From Sphaerisporangium krabiense (GTDB taxonomy: Bacteria; Actinomycetota; Actinomycetes; Streptosporangiales; Streptosporangiaceae): a stretch of 64,000 nucleotides of DNA. Below the pieces are notes generated by a model that was not told the origin of the DNA, did no database searches, and saw nothing but the letters and a program-made list of their open reading frames with translations. Of this stretch, positions 40,812 through 49,393 are shown piece by piece. The stretch lies in assembly GCF_014200435.1 (NCBI RefSeq), contig NZ_JACHBR010000002.1:1511421-1575420 (forward strand), in the 5' to 3' direction. A program made the translations under genes and the position numbers. Each line of letters begins with the position of its first letter. Position 1 is the first letter of the stretch.

Positions 40812-42395
40812 TCACGCGCGGACGGCGGGCCCGGCGGGCTCGGCCGAGGAGGCCGTCCGCGCCGCGGTGCCCGGCTCGACGCGGCGCAGCAGCACCATGG
40901 CGAGGACGGCCGCCGCCGCCATGACCACCGCCCCGGCCGCCGCCGTCACGTTCATCCCCTGGGTGAAGGCGTCCCTGGCCGCGCGCAGCAGCGCGTCCCC
41001 GGCCGGGCCGGACACCCGCGCGGCCTCGGCGACCGCGGCCGCCAGCGTGCCGCCCGCCGCTTCCGCCGCCTCCGGGGACAGCCCTTGGATCGACGGCTCC
41101 GCCATCCGCCCGCCGTAGACGGCGGCGCCGACGCTGCCGAGCACCGCCATCCCGAGCGCCCCGCCGAACTCGGTGCTGGTCTCCGACAGCGCGGACGCGG
41201 CGCCGGCCCGCTCGGGCGGCGCGGCGGTGAGGATCATGTCGGCGGTCAGCGTGGCCGCCATCAGGACGCCGGAGGCCAGCGCCGACACGGCCGTCACGAA
41301 CAGCCACAGCGGAGAGTCGGCCCGCAGCGCCGCCAGCAGCAGCGACCCGCCGGCGGCGACGAACAGGCCCACGGCCAGCGCGTGCCCGGGACGCGTCCGC
41401 CGCGCCAGCGTTCCCGACAGGGTGACGCCCGCCACGATGGCCGGGACCACGGCCAGCGACCACAGCGCGGCGGCGAAGGGCCGCATGTCCAGGACGAGCT
41501 GAAGGTACTGGTTGGTGTGGAGCGATCCGCCGATGAAGCCGAACATCACCACGATGTTCACCGCGAGGGAGGTGCCGGACGTGCGGTGCCGCAGCAGGGC
41601 CGGCTCGATCAGCGGGGCCGCGGCGCGGCGCTGCCGGTGGAGGAACACGGCGCCGAGGAGGAGCCCGCCGCCGAGGCAGAGCAGGGGGAGGGGCGCGACC
41701 CCGCCGACCGCCGTCTCCTTGACGCCGTAGATGACGGCGATCACGGCGGCCAGCGACAGCAGCGCGCCGGACACGTCGAAGCGGCCGGGGGCGGGGACGC
41801 GGAACTCGGGGAGCAGGACCGGGCCGAGGACGAGCAGCAGCGCCATCGCGGGCACGTTGACCAGGAACGCCGAGCCCCACCAGTAGTGCTCCATCAGGAA
41901 GCCTCCGACGATGGGGCCGATCACGGCTCCCCCGGTCATGCCGCCGGTCCAGATCGCGATGGCGGACTTGCGCTGGAGCGGGTCGTGGAACATGGTGCGG
42001 ATCAGCGCCATCGTGGACGGCATCAGCGTGGCCCCGGCCAGGCCCAGCAGCGCGCGGGCCGCGATCAGCGCCTCGGCGCTGCCGGAGTAGGCGGCGGCCA
42101 CCGAGGCGGCGCCGAACGCCCCGGCTCCGGCGATCAGCAGCCGGCGGCGGCCGATCCTGTCGCCGAGGGCGCCCATCGTGATCAGCATGCCGGCCAGCAC
42201 GAACCCGTAGATGTCCATCATCCAGAGCTGCTGGGTGCCGGTCGGGGTCAGATCGGCGCTGATGAACGGCAGCGCCAGGAACAGCACGCTGAGGTCCATC
42301 GAGACGAGCAGGCAGGGCAGCACGAGCACGGCCAGGCCGATCCATTCCTTGCGGCCGGCCCTGGCCGTGGTGCCGGTGACGTCCGGTTCCGCCAT
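40812..42395 (-). CDS. MFS transporter, DHA2 (EmrB/QacA) type, first
   Basis: 527 residues, about fourteen membrane helices. Motif A (GALGDRIGRRRLLIAGAGAF) and motif C-like (GGMTGGAVIGPIVGGFLMEH) mark a drug:H+ antiporter-2. A large loop near residues 440-480 (MAEPSIQGLSPEAAEAAGGT) is typical of QacA-like members. It lies 134 bases after a second DHA2 gene of the same orientation, behind a MarR gene. The gap holds no clear promoter, so all three may be transcribed together. Drug efflux is likely; the cargo is unknown. Confidence 0.92.
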   Translation of the reverse strand: MAEPDVTGTTARAGRKEWIGLAVLVLPCLLVSMDLSVLFLALPFISADLTPTGTQQLWMMDIYGFVLAGMLITMGALGDRIGRRRLLIAGAGAFGAASVAAAYSGSAEALIAARALLGLAGATLMPSTMALIRTMFHDPLQRKSAIAIWTGGMTGGAVIGPIVGGFLMEHYWWGSAFLVNVPAMALLLVLGPVLLPEFRVPAPGRFDVSGALLSLAAVIAVIYGVKETAVGGVAPLPLLCLGGGLLLGAVFLHRQRRAAAPLIEPALLRHRTSGTSLAVNIVVMFGFIGGSLHTNQYLQLVLDMRPFAAALWSLAVVPAIVAGVTLSGTLARRTRPGHALAVGLFVAAGGSLLLAALRADSPLWLFVTAVSALASGVLMAATLTADMILTAAPPERAGAASALSETSTEFGGALGMAVLGSVGAAVYGGRMAEPSIQGLSPEAAEAAGGTLAAAVAEAARVSGPAGDALLRAARDAFTQGMNVTAAAGAVVMAAAAVLAMVLLRRVEPGTAARTASSAEPAGPAVRA

Positions 42396-42529
42396 GTCGG
42401 GAGCTCTCCTTCGGGGTGCGGCGGGTCGCTGTCCCGCACACCCTCGACGGGGGCGCTGACCGTGCGCGCACCGGACGCTGACCGTGCCGGGCCGGGTCTC
42501 GAACCGGTCAGACCCGCGTCAGACCCGCG

Positions 42530-43978
42530 TCAGGCCCGCGCGGTCTCGGGCGCCGGGGCGTCGGCGGGGGCCGCGGCGGGCGGGGCGCCGCGCAGGACGG
42601 TCAGGGCCAGCACCAGCGAGGCTAGCAGCAGGCCGGTCGCGACCGTGAAGGCCAGGTGGAACCCGCCGGTCAGCGCGGCGGCGCGCTCCGCGCCCCCCGC
42701 GAGGGCCGTGTCGGTGGAGGCGGCGGCGATCGTGCCGAGGACGGCCAGGCCCACGGCGCCGCCGACCTGCTGGGTGGTGTTGAACAGCCCCGAGGCGAGC
42801 CCGGCGTCGTCGGGACGCGCGGCGGACATGGCCAGGGTGGTGAGCGCGGTGATCGCCAGGCCGAAGCCGGCGCCCGACAGCATGGTGGGCAACAGGTCGG
42901 TCACGTAGCGGGCGTCGGCGGCGGGCAGCCGGGTCAGCAGGCCGATGCCCACGGTCAGCAGCGCGAGCCCGGCGACCAGCACCCGGCGCTCGCCGAACCG
43001 GGCGATCAGGGGGGCGGCGACGAGCAGCGTGACCACCGCGATCGCCGCGGCGCAGGGCAGCATGGCGAGGCCCGTCTCCCCGGCGCTGTAGCCGAGGACG
43101 TTCTGCATGTAGAGGGCGATGAGCACCTGGAAGGAGAACAGCGCCGAGACCATGAGGGCCTGGATCACGTTGGCGCCGGTGACGTTCCTGGAGGCGAACA
43201 CGCGCAGGGGGAGCAGCGGCTTCTCGGCCCGGGCCTGCCGCACGACGAAGGCCGTGAGCAGGACCGCCGACACCGCGCCGAAGCCGAGGGTGTGCGCGGA
43301 GGCCCAGCCGCGCCCCCCGGCCTCGACGATCGTGTAGACGCCCAGCATCAGCCCGGCGGTGACCAGCGCGGCGCCGAGGAGGTCGGCGCCCGCGCGCAGG
43401 CCGAGGCCGCGGTCGGCCGGCAGCACCCGCACGGCGAGCACGATCGCCAGCACGCCGATGGGCACGTTGACGAAGAAGATCCAGTGCCAGCTCAGGCCCT
43501 GGGTGAGCACGCCGCCGAGCACCTGGCCGAGCGAGGCGCCGCCCGCGCCGACGAAGCTGAACGCGCCGAACGCCTTGGCGCGCCCGGCGGGCTCGGGGTA
43601 CAGCGTCACGATCATGCCGAGGCTGACGGCCGAGGCCATCGCGCCGCCGAGACCCTGCAGGAACCGCACGGCGATGAGCATCTCCGGCCCGCTCGCCAGC
43701 CCGCACAGCGCGGAGGCGGCGCTGAAGATCGCGAGCCCGGCCACGAACACGTGCCTGCGGCCGACGAGGTCGCCGAGCCGTCCGGCCAGCAACAAAGAAC
43801 CGCCGAAGGCGATCATGTAGGCGTTGACGGTCCAGGTCAGGCCGGAGGGGGTGAAGCCGAGGTCGCGCTGCATGGCGGGGAGTGCCACGGTGACGATCAC
43901 CCCGTCCAGGACGATCATCAGCATCCCGGCGCACAGGATGGCGAGCGCCAGGGTGCGCGAACGCGCGGAGGTGGACAT
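42530..43978 (-). CDS. MFS transporter, DHA2 type, second
   Basis: 482 residues with about fourteen helices. Motif A is GRLGDLVGRRHVFVAGLAIF, and antiporter motif C is GGASLGQVLGGVLTQGLSW. A loop (SAASTDTALAGGAERAAALT) mirrors the first exporter's. Start ATG 43978 follows a perfect dyad at 44013-44029 and the MarR stop (44051). The MarR regulator is its evident controller. Two different DHA2 exporters in one MarR-led unit suggest broad or layered export. Confidence 0.93.
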   Translation of the reverse strand: MSTSARSRTLALAILCAGMLMIVLDGVIVTVALPAMQRDLGFTPSGLTWTVNAYMIAFGGSLLLAGRLGDLVGRRHVFVAGLAIFSAASALCGLASGPEMLIAVRFLQGLGGAMASAVSLGMIVTLYPEPAGRAKAFGAFSFVGAGGASLGQVLGGVLTQGLSWHWIFFVNVPIGVLAIVLAVRVLPADRGLGLRAGADLLGAALVTAGLMLGVYTIVEAGGRGWASAHTLGFGAVSAVLLTAFVVRQARAEKPLLPLRVFASRNVTGANVIQALMVSALFSFQVLIALYMQNVLGYSAGETGLAMLPCAAAIAVVTLLVAAPLIARFGERRVLVAGLALLTVGIGLLTRLPAADARYVTDLLPTMLSGAGFGLAITALTTLAMSAARPDDAGLASGLFNTTQQVGGAVGLAVLGTIAAASTDTALAGGAERAAALTGGFHLAFTVATGLLLASLVLALTVLRGAPPAAAPADAPAPETARA

Positions 43979-44012
43979 GTCTCTCCTGTTCGGTAGAACG
44001 ACAGAAGAGACC

Positions 44013-44029
44013 GTAGCAGATACTCTGCT
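44013..44029. promoter_or_regulatory. MarR-type operator
   Basis: TAGCAGA-tac-TCTGCTA is a perfect dyad with 7-base arms, 35 bases upstream of the DHA2 start on the minus strand and inside the 72-base gap after MarR. It could give the exporters a promoter separate from MarR's own. Confidence 0.65.
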
Positions 44030-44050
44030 AACAGACTATCTCTCAAAGGA

Positions 44051-44539
44051 TCACTTGCGCGATTGGCGCGGCCTCCGCACCGGCCTGTCGCACTCGACGG
44101 GCTTGGCCAGCTCGCCGTCGACCAGGCGGGCCAGCGCGTCGACGAACCCCTGCCGCTGGTCCTCGGGCAGGAATCCCAGCACCTCGGCGTGCACCCGGTC
44201 GACGATCTCCTGGCCGCGCCGCACGTTCTCCTCGCCGAGAGGCGTGACCGCGACGATGCGCGCGCGCCGGTCGGTCGTGGACGGGCGGCGCTCGGCCAGG
44301 CCCTCGCGCTCCAGCTCGTCCACGGTCACGACCATGGTCGTCTTGTCCAGGTCGGTCATCTCGGCGATCTGGATCTGCGTGCGCTCGGCCTCCATGGCGT
44401 GGAACAGCACGCAGTGCGCGCGCGGCGAGCTGCCGATCTCGGCCAGCGCGGCGGTGAGCCGGGTGGTCATCACGTGGGCGGCGTGCGCGAGCATGCCGGT
44501 GAGGTCGCGGACGGTTCTGGAAGGCGCGGGCGTGCTCAT
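44051..44539 (-). CDS. MarR-family regulator
   Basis: 162 residues, start ATG 44539. MarR winged helix: MTTRLTAALAEIGSSPRAHC, then TQIQIAEMTDLDKTTMVVTV as recognition helix and RRPSTTDRRARIVAVTPLGE as wing. It is upstream of and co-directional with two DHA2 exporters and has a dyad operator in between, so it is the drug-sensing repressor of that unit. Its own promoter region (44540-44663) is shared with the divergent ECF41 gene. Confidence 0.92.
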   Translation of the reverse strand: MSTPAPSRTVRDLTGMLAHAAHVMTTRLTAALAEIGSSPRAHCVLFHAMEAERTQIQIAEMTDLDKTTMVVTVDELEREGLAERRPSTTDRRARIVAVTPLGEENVRRGQEIVDRVHAEVLGFLPEDQRQGFVDALARLVDGELAKPVECDRPVRRPRQSRK

Positions 44540-44663
44540 GCCTCCGAGAATACGTCAGGTAACGGATAGTTTTGTAGCGGGACTAGTCTGCCGGCGTGTT
44601 CGCCCGCCCGCACGCCTGGGGCCTTTCGCGCGGGCGGCACGGCGCCCTGACAGACTGGCGGTC

Positions 44664-45536
44664 GTGACCAAGCTCGATCGGTTCACCGCGAGTCGCCCGC
44701 GGCTGCTCGGGCTGGCCTACCGCATGCTCGGCGAGGCCGCCGAGGCCGAGGACGTCGTACAGGACGCCTACCTGCGCTGGGAGAAGAGCGGCGAGGTCGC
44801 CGTGCCGGACGCCTGGCTGACCAAGGTGGTCACCAACCTGTGCCTGAACCGCCTCACCTCGGCCCGTGCCCGCCGCGAGTGCTACGTGGGCACGTGGCTG
44901 CCCGAGCCGGTCCCCACCGGCGACGGCGCCCTCGGCCCGCTGGAGACCGTCGAGCAGCGCGAGTCGCTGTCGTTCGGCATGCTCCTGCTGCTGGAGCGGC
45001 TCACCCCGCCCGAGCGCGCCGCCTTCGTCCTGCGCGAGGCGTTCGGCCACGGCCACCGCGAGATCGCCGAGATCCTCGACGTCGACGAGGCCCACGCCCG
45101 CCAGCTCTACCACCGGGCACGCGCGCACGTCGGCGAGCCGCGCAAACGCTTCACCACGACGCCGGAGGAGACCACCCGGATACTCGAGCGCTTCCTGGCC
45201 GCCGCCGCCCGGGGCGACGTGGCCGCGCTGGAGCGCATGCTCGCCGAGGACGCCGTCTCCTGGGCCGACGGCGGCGGCAAGGCCCCCGCCGCGCCGCATC
45301 CGATCGCCGGGCGCCTCCGGGTGCTGCGCTTCGTGCTCGGCGTGGCCAGACGCCTGATCAAGGAGCGGGCCGAGGCGTCGATCGCCATGGTCAACGGCGG
45401 GCCCGCCCTGCTCTCCTGGCACCAGGGCACGCTGATCGCCCTCACCGTCCCCGAGTTCGCCGACGGCCGGGTCACCGCCCTGCGCACGATCACCAACCCC
45501 GACAAGCTCGCCTACGTCGCCGCCCGCACGCGGTGA
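44664..45536 (+). CDS. ECF41-type RNA polymerase sigma factor
   Basis: 290 residues from GTG 44664 (VTKLDRFTASRPRLLGLAYR). Sigma-2 (AEAEDVVQDAYLRWEKSGEV, then DAWLTKVVTNLCLNRLTSAR) and sigma-4 (PPERAAFVLREAFGHGHREI) are followed by a C-terminal SnoaL-like domain (RILERFLAAAARGDVAALER onward), the hallmark of ECF41 (SigJ-like) factors. That domain controls activity in place of an anti-sigma factor. These sigma genes sit next to carboxymuconolactone decarboxylase, oxidoreductase or epimerase genes; here an FAD oxidoreductase follows at 45620. Confidence 0.93.
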   Translation: MTKLDRFTASRPRLLGLAYRMLGEAAEAEDVVQDAYLRWEKSGEVAVPDAWLTKVVTNLCLNRLTSARARRECYVGTWLPEPVPTGDGALGPLETVEQRESLSFGMLLLLERLTPPERAAFVLREAFGHGHREIAEILDVDEAHARQLYHRARAHVGEPRKRFTTTPEETTRILERFLAAAARGDVAALERMLAEDAVSWADGGGKAPAAPHPIAGRLRVLRFVLGVARRLIKERAEASIAMVNGGPALLSWHQGTLIALTVPEFADGRVTALRTITNPDKLAYVAARTR

Positions 45537-45619
45537 CCGCGGTGTGACGGGGTTCACACCCCGCGGGTGTCACGGACGCTCCCTCTCGCCGGTTCAAGAC
45601 GCGACGAAGGGAGAACGAC

Positions 45620-46732
45620 ATGTCACCTCACATCGTGGTCCTCGGGGCGGGCTACTCCGGGCTGGTCGCCGCGAAGCTCCTGGCGGCGGAGAGCGGCGTC
45701 CGCGTCACGCTCGTCAACGCGGGCGACCGGTTCACCGAGCGCGTGCGCCTGCACCAGCTCGCCGCCGGGGAGACCCTGCGCGACCTGCCGCTGCGCGACC
45801 TGCTCGCCGGCACCGGCGTCGAGCTCGTCCTCGCCCGCGTGACGGCGATCGACACCGGCGCCCGCGCGGTGCGCCTGGCCGGGGACCTCCCCGACCTCTC
45901 CTACGACACGCTGGTCTACGCCCTCGGCAGCGGCGCCGACCTCGACGCGGTGCCCGGCGCCGCCGAGCACGCCCACGCCGTCGCCGCACCGGACCAGGCC
46001 GGGCGGCTGCGCGCCCGCATGGCGGAGGCGGCCACGGTCGCCGTGGTCGGCGGCGGCCTGACCGGCATCGAGTCCGCCGCCGAGCTGGCCGAGGCCCACC
46101 CCGGGGTCAAGGTGCGGCTGGTGACCGGCGGCGTCCTCGGCGAGGGGCTGTCCCGGCGCGGACGGGGGCACGTGCGGCGCGTGTTCGCCCGGCTCGGCGT
46201 CGAGGTCCGCGAGCACGCCGAGGTCGCCGAGGTGCGCGCCGACGGCCTGGTCCTCCAGGACGACGAGCATCTCGCCGCCGACACCGTGGTCTGGACGACC
46301 GGCTTCCGCGTCCAGGACCTGGCCCGGGAGGCCGGGATCGCCGTGGACGAGCGGGGCCGCGTACGCGTCGACGCCACGCTGCGCTCGGTGTCCCACCCGG
46401 ACGTCTACGGCGCCGGCGACGCGGCGGCCGTGCGGGGGCCGGGCGGGCGTGAGCTGCGCATGGCCTGCGCCACCGGCATCCCCACCGGCCAGACGGCCGC
46501 GCGCGCCATCGCCGCCCGGCTCGCCGGGCGGGAGGCCAGGCCGCTGCGCTTCCGCTTCTTCAACCAGTGCGTGAGCCTCGGCCGGCACGACGCGCTGGTC
46601 CAGTTCGTGCGCGCCGACGACACCCCGCGCGAGGCCGTGCTCACCGGCCGCCTGGCCGCCCTCTACAAGGAGGGCATCGTCCGCGGCACGATCATCGCGA
46701 TGCGCCACCCCGCGGTCCCGTCCTCCCTGTGA
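45620..46732 (+). CDS. FAD/NAD(P)-binding oxidoreductase (NDH-2-like)
   Basis: 370 residues, GGGAGAA upstream of ATG 45620. Two dinucleotide folds are visible: VLGAGYSGLVAAKLLAA at the start (FAD) and VAVVGGGLTGIESAAELAEA near residue 145 (NAD(P)H), plus the late FAD segment VYGAGDAAAVRG. Its class reduces quinones or other acceptors. It is the typical oxidoreductase partner of an ECF41 sigma factor and is probably its target. A -35-like TGTCAC (45568-45573) fits the known ECF41 element, but I find no convincing matching -10. Confidence 0.9.
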   Translation: MSPHIVVLGAGYSGLVAAKLLAAESGVRVTLVNAGDRFTERVRLHQLAAGETLRDLPLRDLLAGTGVELVLARVTAIDTGARAVRLAGDLPDLSYDTLVYALGSGADLDAVPGAAEHAHAVAAPDQAGRLRARMAEAATVAVVGGGLTGIESAAELAEAHPGVKVRLVTGGVLGEGLSRRGRGHVRRVFARLGVEVREHAEVAEVRADGLVLQDDEHLAADTVVWTTGFRVQDLAREAGIAVDERGRVRVDATLRSVSHPDVYGAGDAAAVRGPGGRELRMACATGIPTGQTAARAIAARLAGREARPLRFRFFNQCVSLGRHDALVQFVRADDTPREAVLTGRLAALYKEGIVRGTIIAMRHPAVPSSL

Positions 46733-46757
46733 CCCCCGCACGCCGCGCCGGACGACC

Positions 46758-46801
46758 GGGGGCGGCCCGCGCCGCCCCCATCCCGCCTCCGCTCAGGCGG
46801 G
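46758..46801. terminator. Two hairpins between convergent genes
   Basis: GGGGGCGGC (46758-46766) pairs perfectly with GCCGCCCCC (46771-46779). A second stem, CCCGCCT (46782-46788) with AGGCGGG (46795-46801), overlaps the SDR stop codon. They can end transcription from both sides. Confidence 0.65.
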
Positions 46802-47575
46802 GTGGGACAGGCCCTGGCCGAGGCCGCCGTCCACCGCGAGATCCGCGCCGGTGGTGAAGGTGGCCTCGAAGGCCAGGAACAGGACCGCGGCGGCGACCTC
46901 CTCGCTGGTGCCGTGCCGGCGCATCGGGGTGACGGCGTCCCCGAGCCGTTCGAACGCGGCGCGCTCCTCCTCGGTGGCGTCCACGGCGCCGAGCGTGGGC
47001 GTCCTGATGAAGCCCGGGCTCACGGTGTTCACCCGGACGCCGCGCGGCAGCAGCTCGGCGGCGAACACCTGGGCGAACGACCGCAGCGCGGCCTTGGTGC
47101 CCGAGTAGACGCTCATGCCGGGGGTGCCGGAGCCCACCGTGACCGAGGTGGTCAGCACGAACGACCCGCCGTCCCTGACCAGCGGGGCGAGGCGGCGCAT
47201 GGTGAAGTACGCCCCTTTGGTGTTGACGTCGAACTGCCGGTCGTAGTCGTCCTCGGTGACGTCCTGAAAGGGGTGCAGGGTGGCGACCCCGGCGTTGACG
47301 AACACCAGGTCCACCCGGCCGAGCCGTTCCCCGGCGAGCGCGGCCAGGGCGTCGATGTCGCCGAGGTCGGCGGTGTCGGAGCGCACGACGTGCGCGCCGG
47401 GTCCGAGCTCCTCTCGCGCCGCCCGCAGGTTGTCCTCGTTGCGGCCGGTCACCACGACCCGCGCGCCGCCCGCCACCAGCGCCTTGGCCGTGGCGAGGCC
47501 GATGCCGATCGTGCCGCCGGTGATGACGGCCGTCCTGCCACTGTACGGGGGAGGGGTATGCGTGATCGCGGGCAT
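46793..47575 (-). CDS. SDR-family oxidoreductase, HxlR-linked
   Basis: 260 residues from ATG 47575 ([20 protein letters not shown]); the 45 upstream in-frame residues cover the shared promoter and are not credible. Classical [29 protein letters not shown], serine in [10 protein letters not shown], YxxxK in [11 protein letters not shown] and the C-terminal AVDGGLGQG. Arg in VTGRNEDNL favours NADP(H). It is divergent from an HxlR regulator, the usual arrangement for a regulated stress dehydrogenase. Confidence 0.91.
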   Translation of the reverse strand: MPAITHTPPPYSGRTAVITGGTIGIGLATAKALVAGGARVVVTGRNEDNLRAAREELGPGAHVVRSDTADLGDIDALAALAGERLGRVDLVFVNAGVATLHPFQDVTEDDYDRQFDVNTKGAYFTMRRLAPLVRDGGSFVLTTSVTVGSGTPGMSVYSGTKAALRSFAQVFAAELLPRGVRVNTVSPGFIRTPTLGAVDATEEERAAFERLGDAVTPMRRHGTSEEVAAAVLFLAFEATFTTGADLAVDGGLGQGLSHPA

Positions 47576-47736
47576 GCGGGCTCCGTTTCTCGTCGGGGGG
47601 ATGACGCGACGTGGCGCGGCGGCGGTGCGCCGCCGGCCTCCGGTCGCACGGGCAAGCCTCGTGGCCGCCGCCGGAACCGGCAAGTACCTACTATTTTGTG
47701 CGGTACCCACCTACCGGTCAGTTAGGACGGTCACGC

Positions 47737-48111
47737 ATGTCGAGACAGCCCTACGCGTGCGGCCTGGACGCCGCCGTCGACGTCATGGGCGGCAAGTGGA
47801 AGGCGCGCATCCTGTGGCGGCTCAGCGAGGGCACGCGGCGCTTCGGGGAGCTCAGGCGCGACATCCCCGGCATCAGCGAGAAGATGCTGATCCAGCAGCT
47901 GCGCGAGATGGAGGCGCACGGGCTGGTGCGCCGCGAGATCCACCGGCAGGTCCCGCCCAAGGTGGAGTACTCGCTCACCGGGTTCGGGGCGTCGCTGAAC
48001 GCCGCGCTGGAACCGCTCGGCGAGTGGGGGCACGCCCACATGGAGCGCATCGCCGCCGCGCAGGAGTCCCTGGAACAGGAGAGGGCGAGGCCGCGCGGCG
48101 CGCGGCCGTAG
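47737..48111 (+). CDS. HxlR-family regulator
   Basis: 124 residues from ATG 47737 (MSRQPYACGLDAAVDVMGGK). HxlR features: the conserved N-terminal cysteine YACGL, then WKARILWRLSEGTRRFGELR, DIPGISEKMLIQQLREME and the wing VPPKVEYSLTGFG. There is no Shine-Dalgarno; a TAGGAC (47723-47728) eight bases before the ATG suggests leaderless translation. GTACC/GGTACC half-sites around 47685-47706 in the divergent gap are candidate binding sites. The divergent SDR gene is the probable target. Confidence 0.9.
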   Translation: MSRQPYACGLDAAVDVMGGKWKARILWRLSEGTRRFGELRRDIPGISEKMLIQQLREMEAHGLVRREIHRQVPPKVEYSLTGFGASLNAALEPLGEWGHAHMERIAAAQESLEQERARPRGARP

Positions 48112-48117
48112 CCCGGG

Positions 48118-49293
48118 TCAGGACACGGGCGTGGAGGCGGACTCCACCGGCGCGCGGCGCCGGCCGAGCGTGCCCGCGAGCAGCAGCACCGCGACCATGA
48201 GCACCGTCACCACGCCGAACGACACCGGCAGGCTGGTCTGGGCGGCGATGCCGCCGATCGCGCTCGGCGCGATGAAACCGGAGCTGTAGCTGAGCGTGGC
48301 CACCCCGGCCACGCCTTCGCTCGGCGTGCGCGCGGCGTTGCCGGCCGCGGCGAAGGCCAGCGGCACCACCACGGCCACGCCCAGCCCGATCAGCATGAAG
48401 CCGGCGACGGCGGGGACCGGGGAGCGGGCGAGGACGACGAGCACCCCGCCGAGCGCCGCGAGCAGCCCGCTGATCCGTACGGTCACGACGGCCCCGAGGC
48501 GCCGGACCACCATGTCGCCGGACAGCCGCCCCACCGCCATGGTGAGCGCGAACGCCGTGTAGCTCATCGCCGCCAGGCCCGGCGACGCTCCCGCCACGTC
48601 CCTGAGGTAGACGGCGCTCCAGTCCGCGCCCGCGCCCTCGCCGAAGACCGCGCAGAAGCCGATCAGGCCGAGCAGCAGCACCGAGCGGGACGGCAGCACG
48701 AAGTGCGCGGGGGCCTCCTGGTCGTCGCGCGGGCGCACGTCCAGCAGGTGGCGGCCGATGACCAGGCCGACGGCGAGGAGCACCGCGGCCGTGACGCCGA
48801 GGTGGATCCGGGCGTCGACCCCGAAGTGCGCGGCCAGCGTGCCCGCCGCCCCGCCCGCCAGGCCGCCGACGCTCCACATGCCGTGCAACCCCGACATGAT
48901 CGAGCGGCCCATGCGCTGCTCGACCACGACGCCCTGCTCGTTCATGCCGACGTCGCACATGCCCGCCGACGCGCCGAACACCAGCAGCGTCACCCACAGC
49001 ACGCCGAGGTCGGGCGCCACCGCGGGGAGCGCGAGCATCACCGACCACAGGGCGAGCAGCACGCGGGTGGCGGGGCGGTTGCCGAAGCGGTGGATGACCC
49101 GGCCGGCCATCGGCATCGCGATCAGCGACCCGACGGCCGGGGCGAGCAGCGCCAGGCCCAGCTCGCCGGGACCGGCCTGCACGTGGTCCTGGATCCAGGG
49201 GATGCGGGTGGCGAAGGAGCCGCTCACGGCGCCATGGACGGCGAAGGTCATCGCGACGGCCACGCGGGCTCGTCTCAGCGCGCGTGAGTCCAC
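48118..49293 (-). CDS. MFS transporter
   Basis: 391 residues from GTG 49293 (VDSRALRRARVAVAMTFAVH); a 12-residue longer frame from 49329 is possible. About twelve helices. The segment FGASAGMCDVGMNEQGVVVE, then MSGLHGMWSVGGLAGGAAG is characteristic of a fucose-permease/YbjJ-like branch of MFS. GTG 49293 lies 7 bases after TAGGTT and has no ribosome site, so the message may be leaderless. It converges with HxlR at a 6-base gap. Substrate unknown. Confidence 0.88.
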   Translation of the reverse strand: MDSRALRRARVAVAMTFAVHGAVSGSFATRIPWIQDHVQAGPGELGLALLAPAVGSLIAMPMAGRVIHRFGNRPATRVLLALWSVMLALPAVAPDLGVLWVTLLVFGASAGMCDVGMNEQGVVVEQRMGRSIMSGLHGMWSVGGLAGGAAGTLAAHFGVDARIHLGVTAAVLLAVGLVIGRHLLDVRPRDDQEAPAHFVLPSRSVLLLGLIGFCAVFGEGAGADWSAVYLRDVAGASPGLAAMSYTAFALTMAVGRLSGDMVVRRLGAVVTVRISGLLAALGGVLVVLARSPVPAVAGFMLIGLGVAVVVPLAFAAAGNAARTPSEGVAGVATLSYSSGFIAPSAIGGIAAQTSLPVSFGVVTVLMVAVLLLAGTLGRRRAPVESASTPVS

Positions 49294-49350
49294 GGCACCG
49301 AACCTAACAGAAAAGACGTTTCCGATCACTTGCTCGCGAATGGGAAGGGC

Positions 49351-49388
49351 GGCGCCGGGGCCGCGTCCACGAGGGCGGCCCCGGCGCC
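49351..49388 (-). terminator. 14-bp perfect hairpin after MMPL gene
   Basis: GGCGCCGGGGCCGC (49351-49364) pairs perfectly with GCGGCCCCGGCGCC (49375-49388), directly after the MMPL stop (49394) on the minus strand. Confidence 0.7.
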
Positions 49389-49393
49389 CAGAC

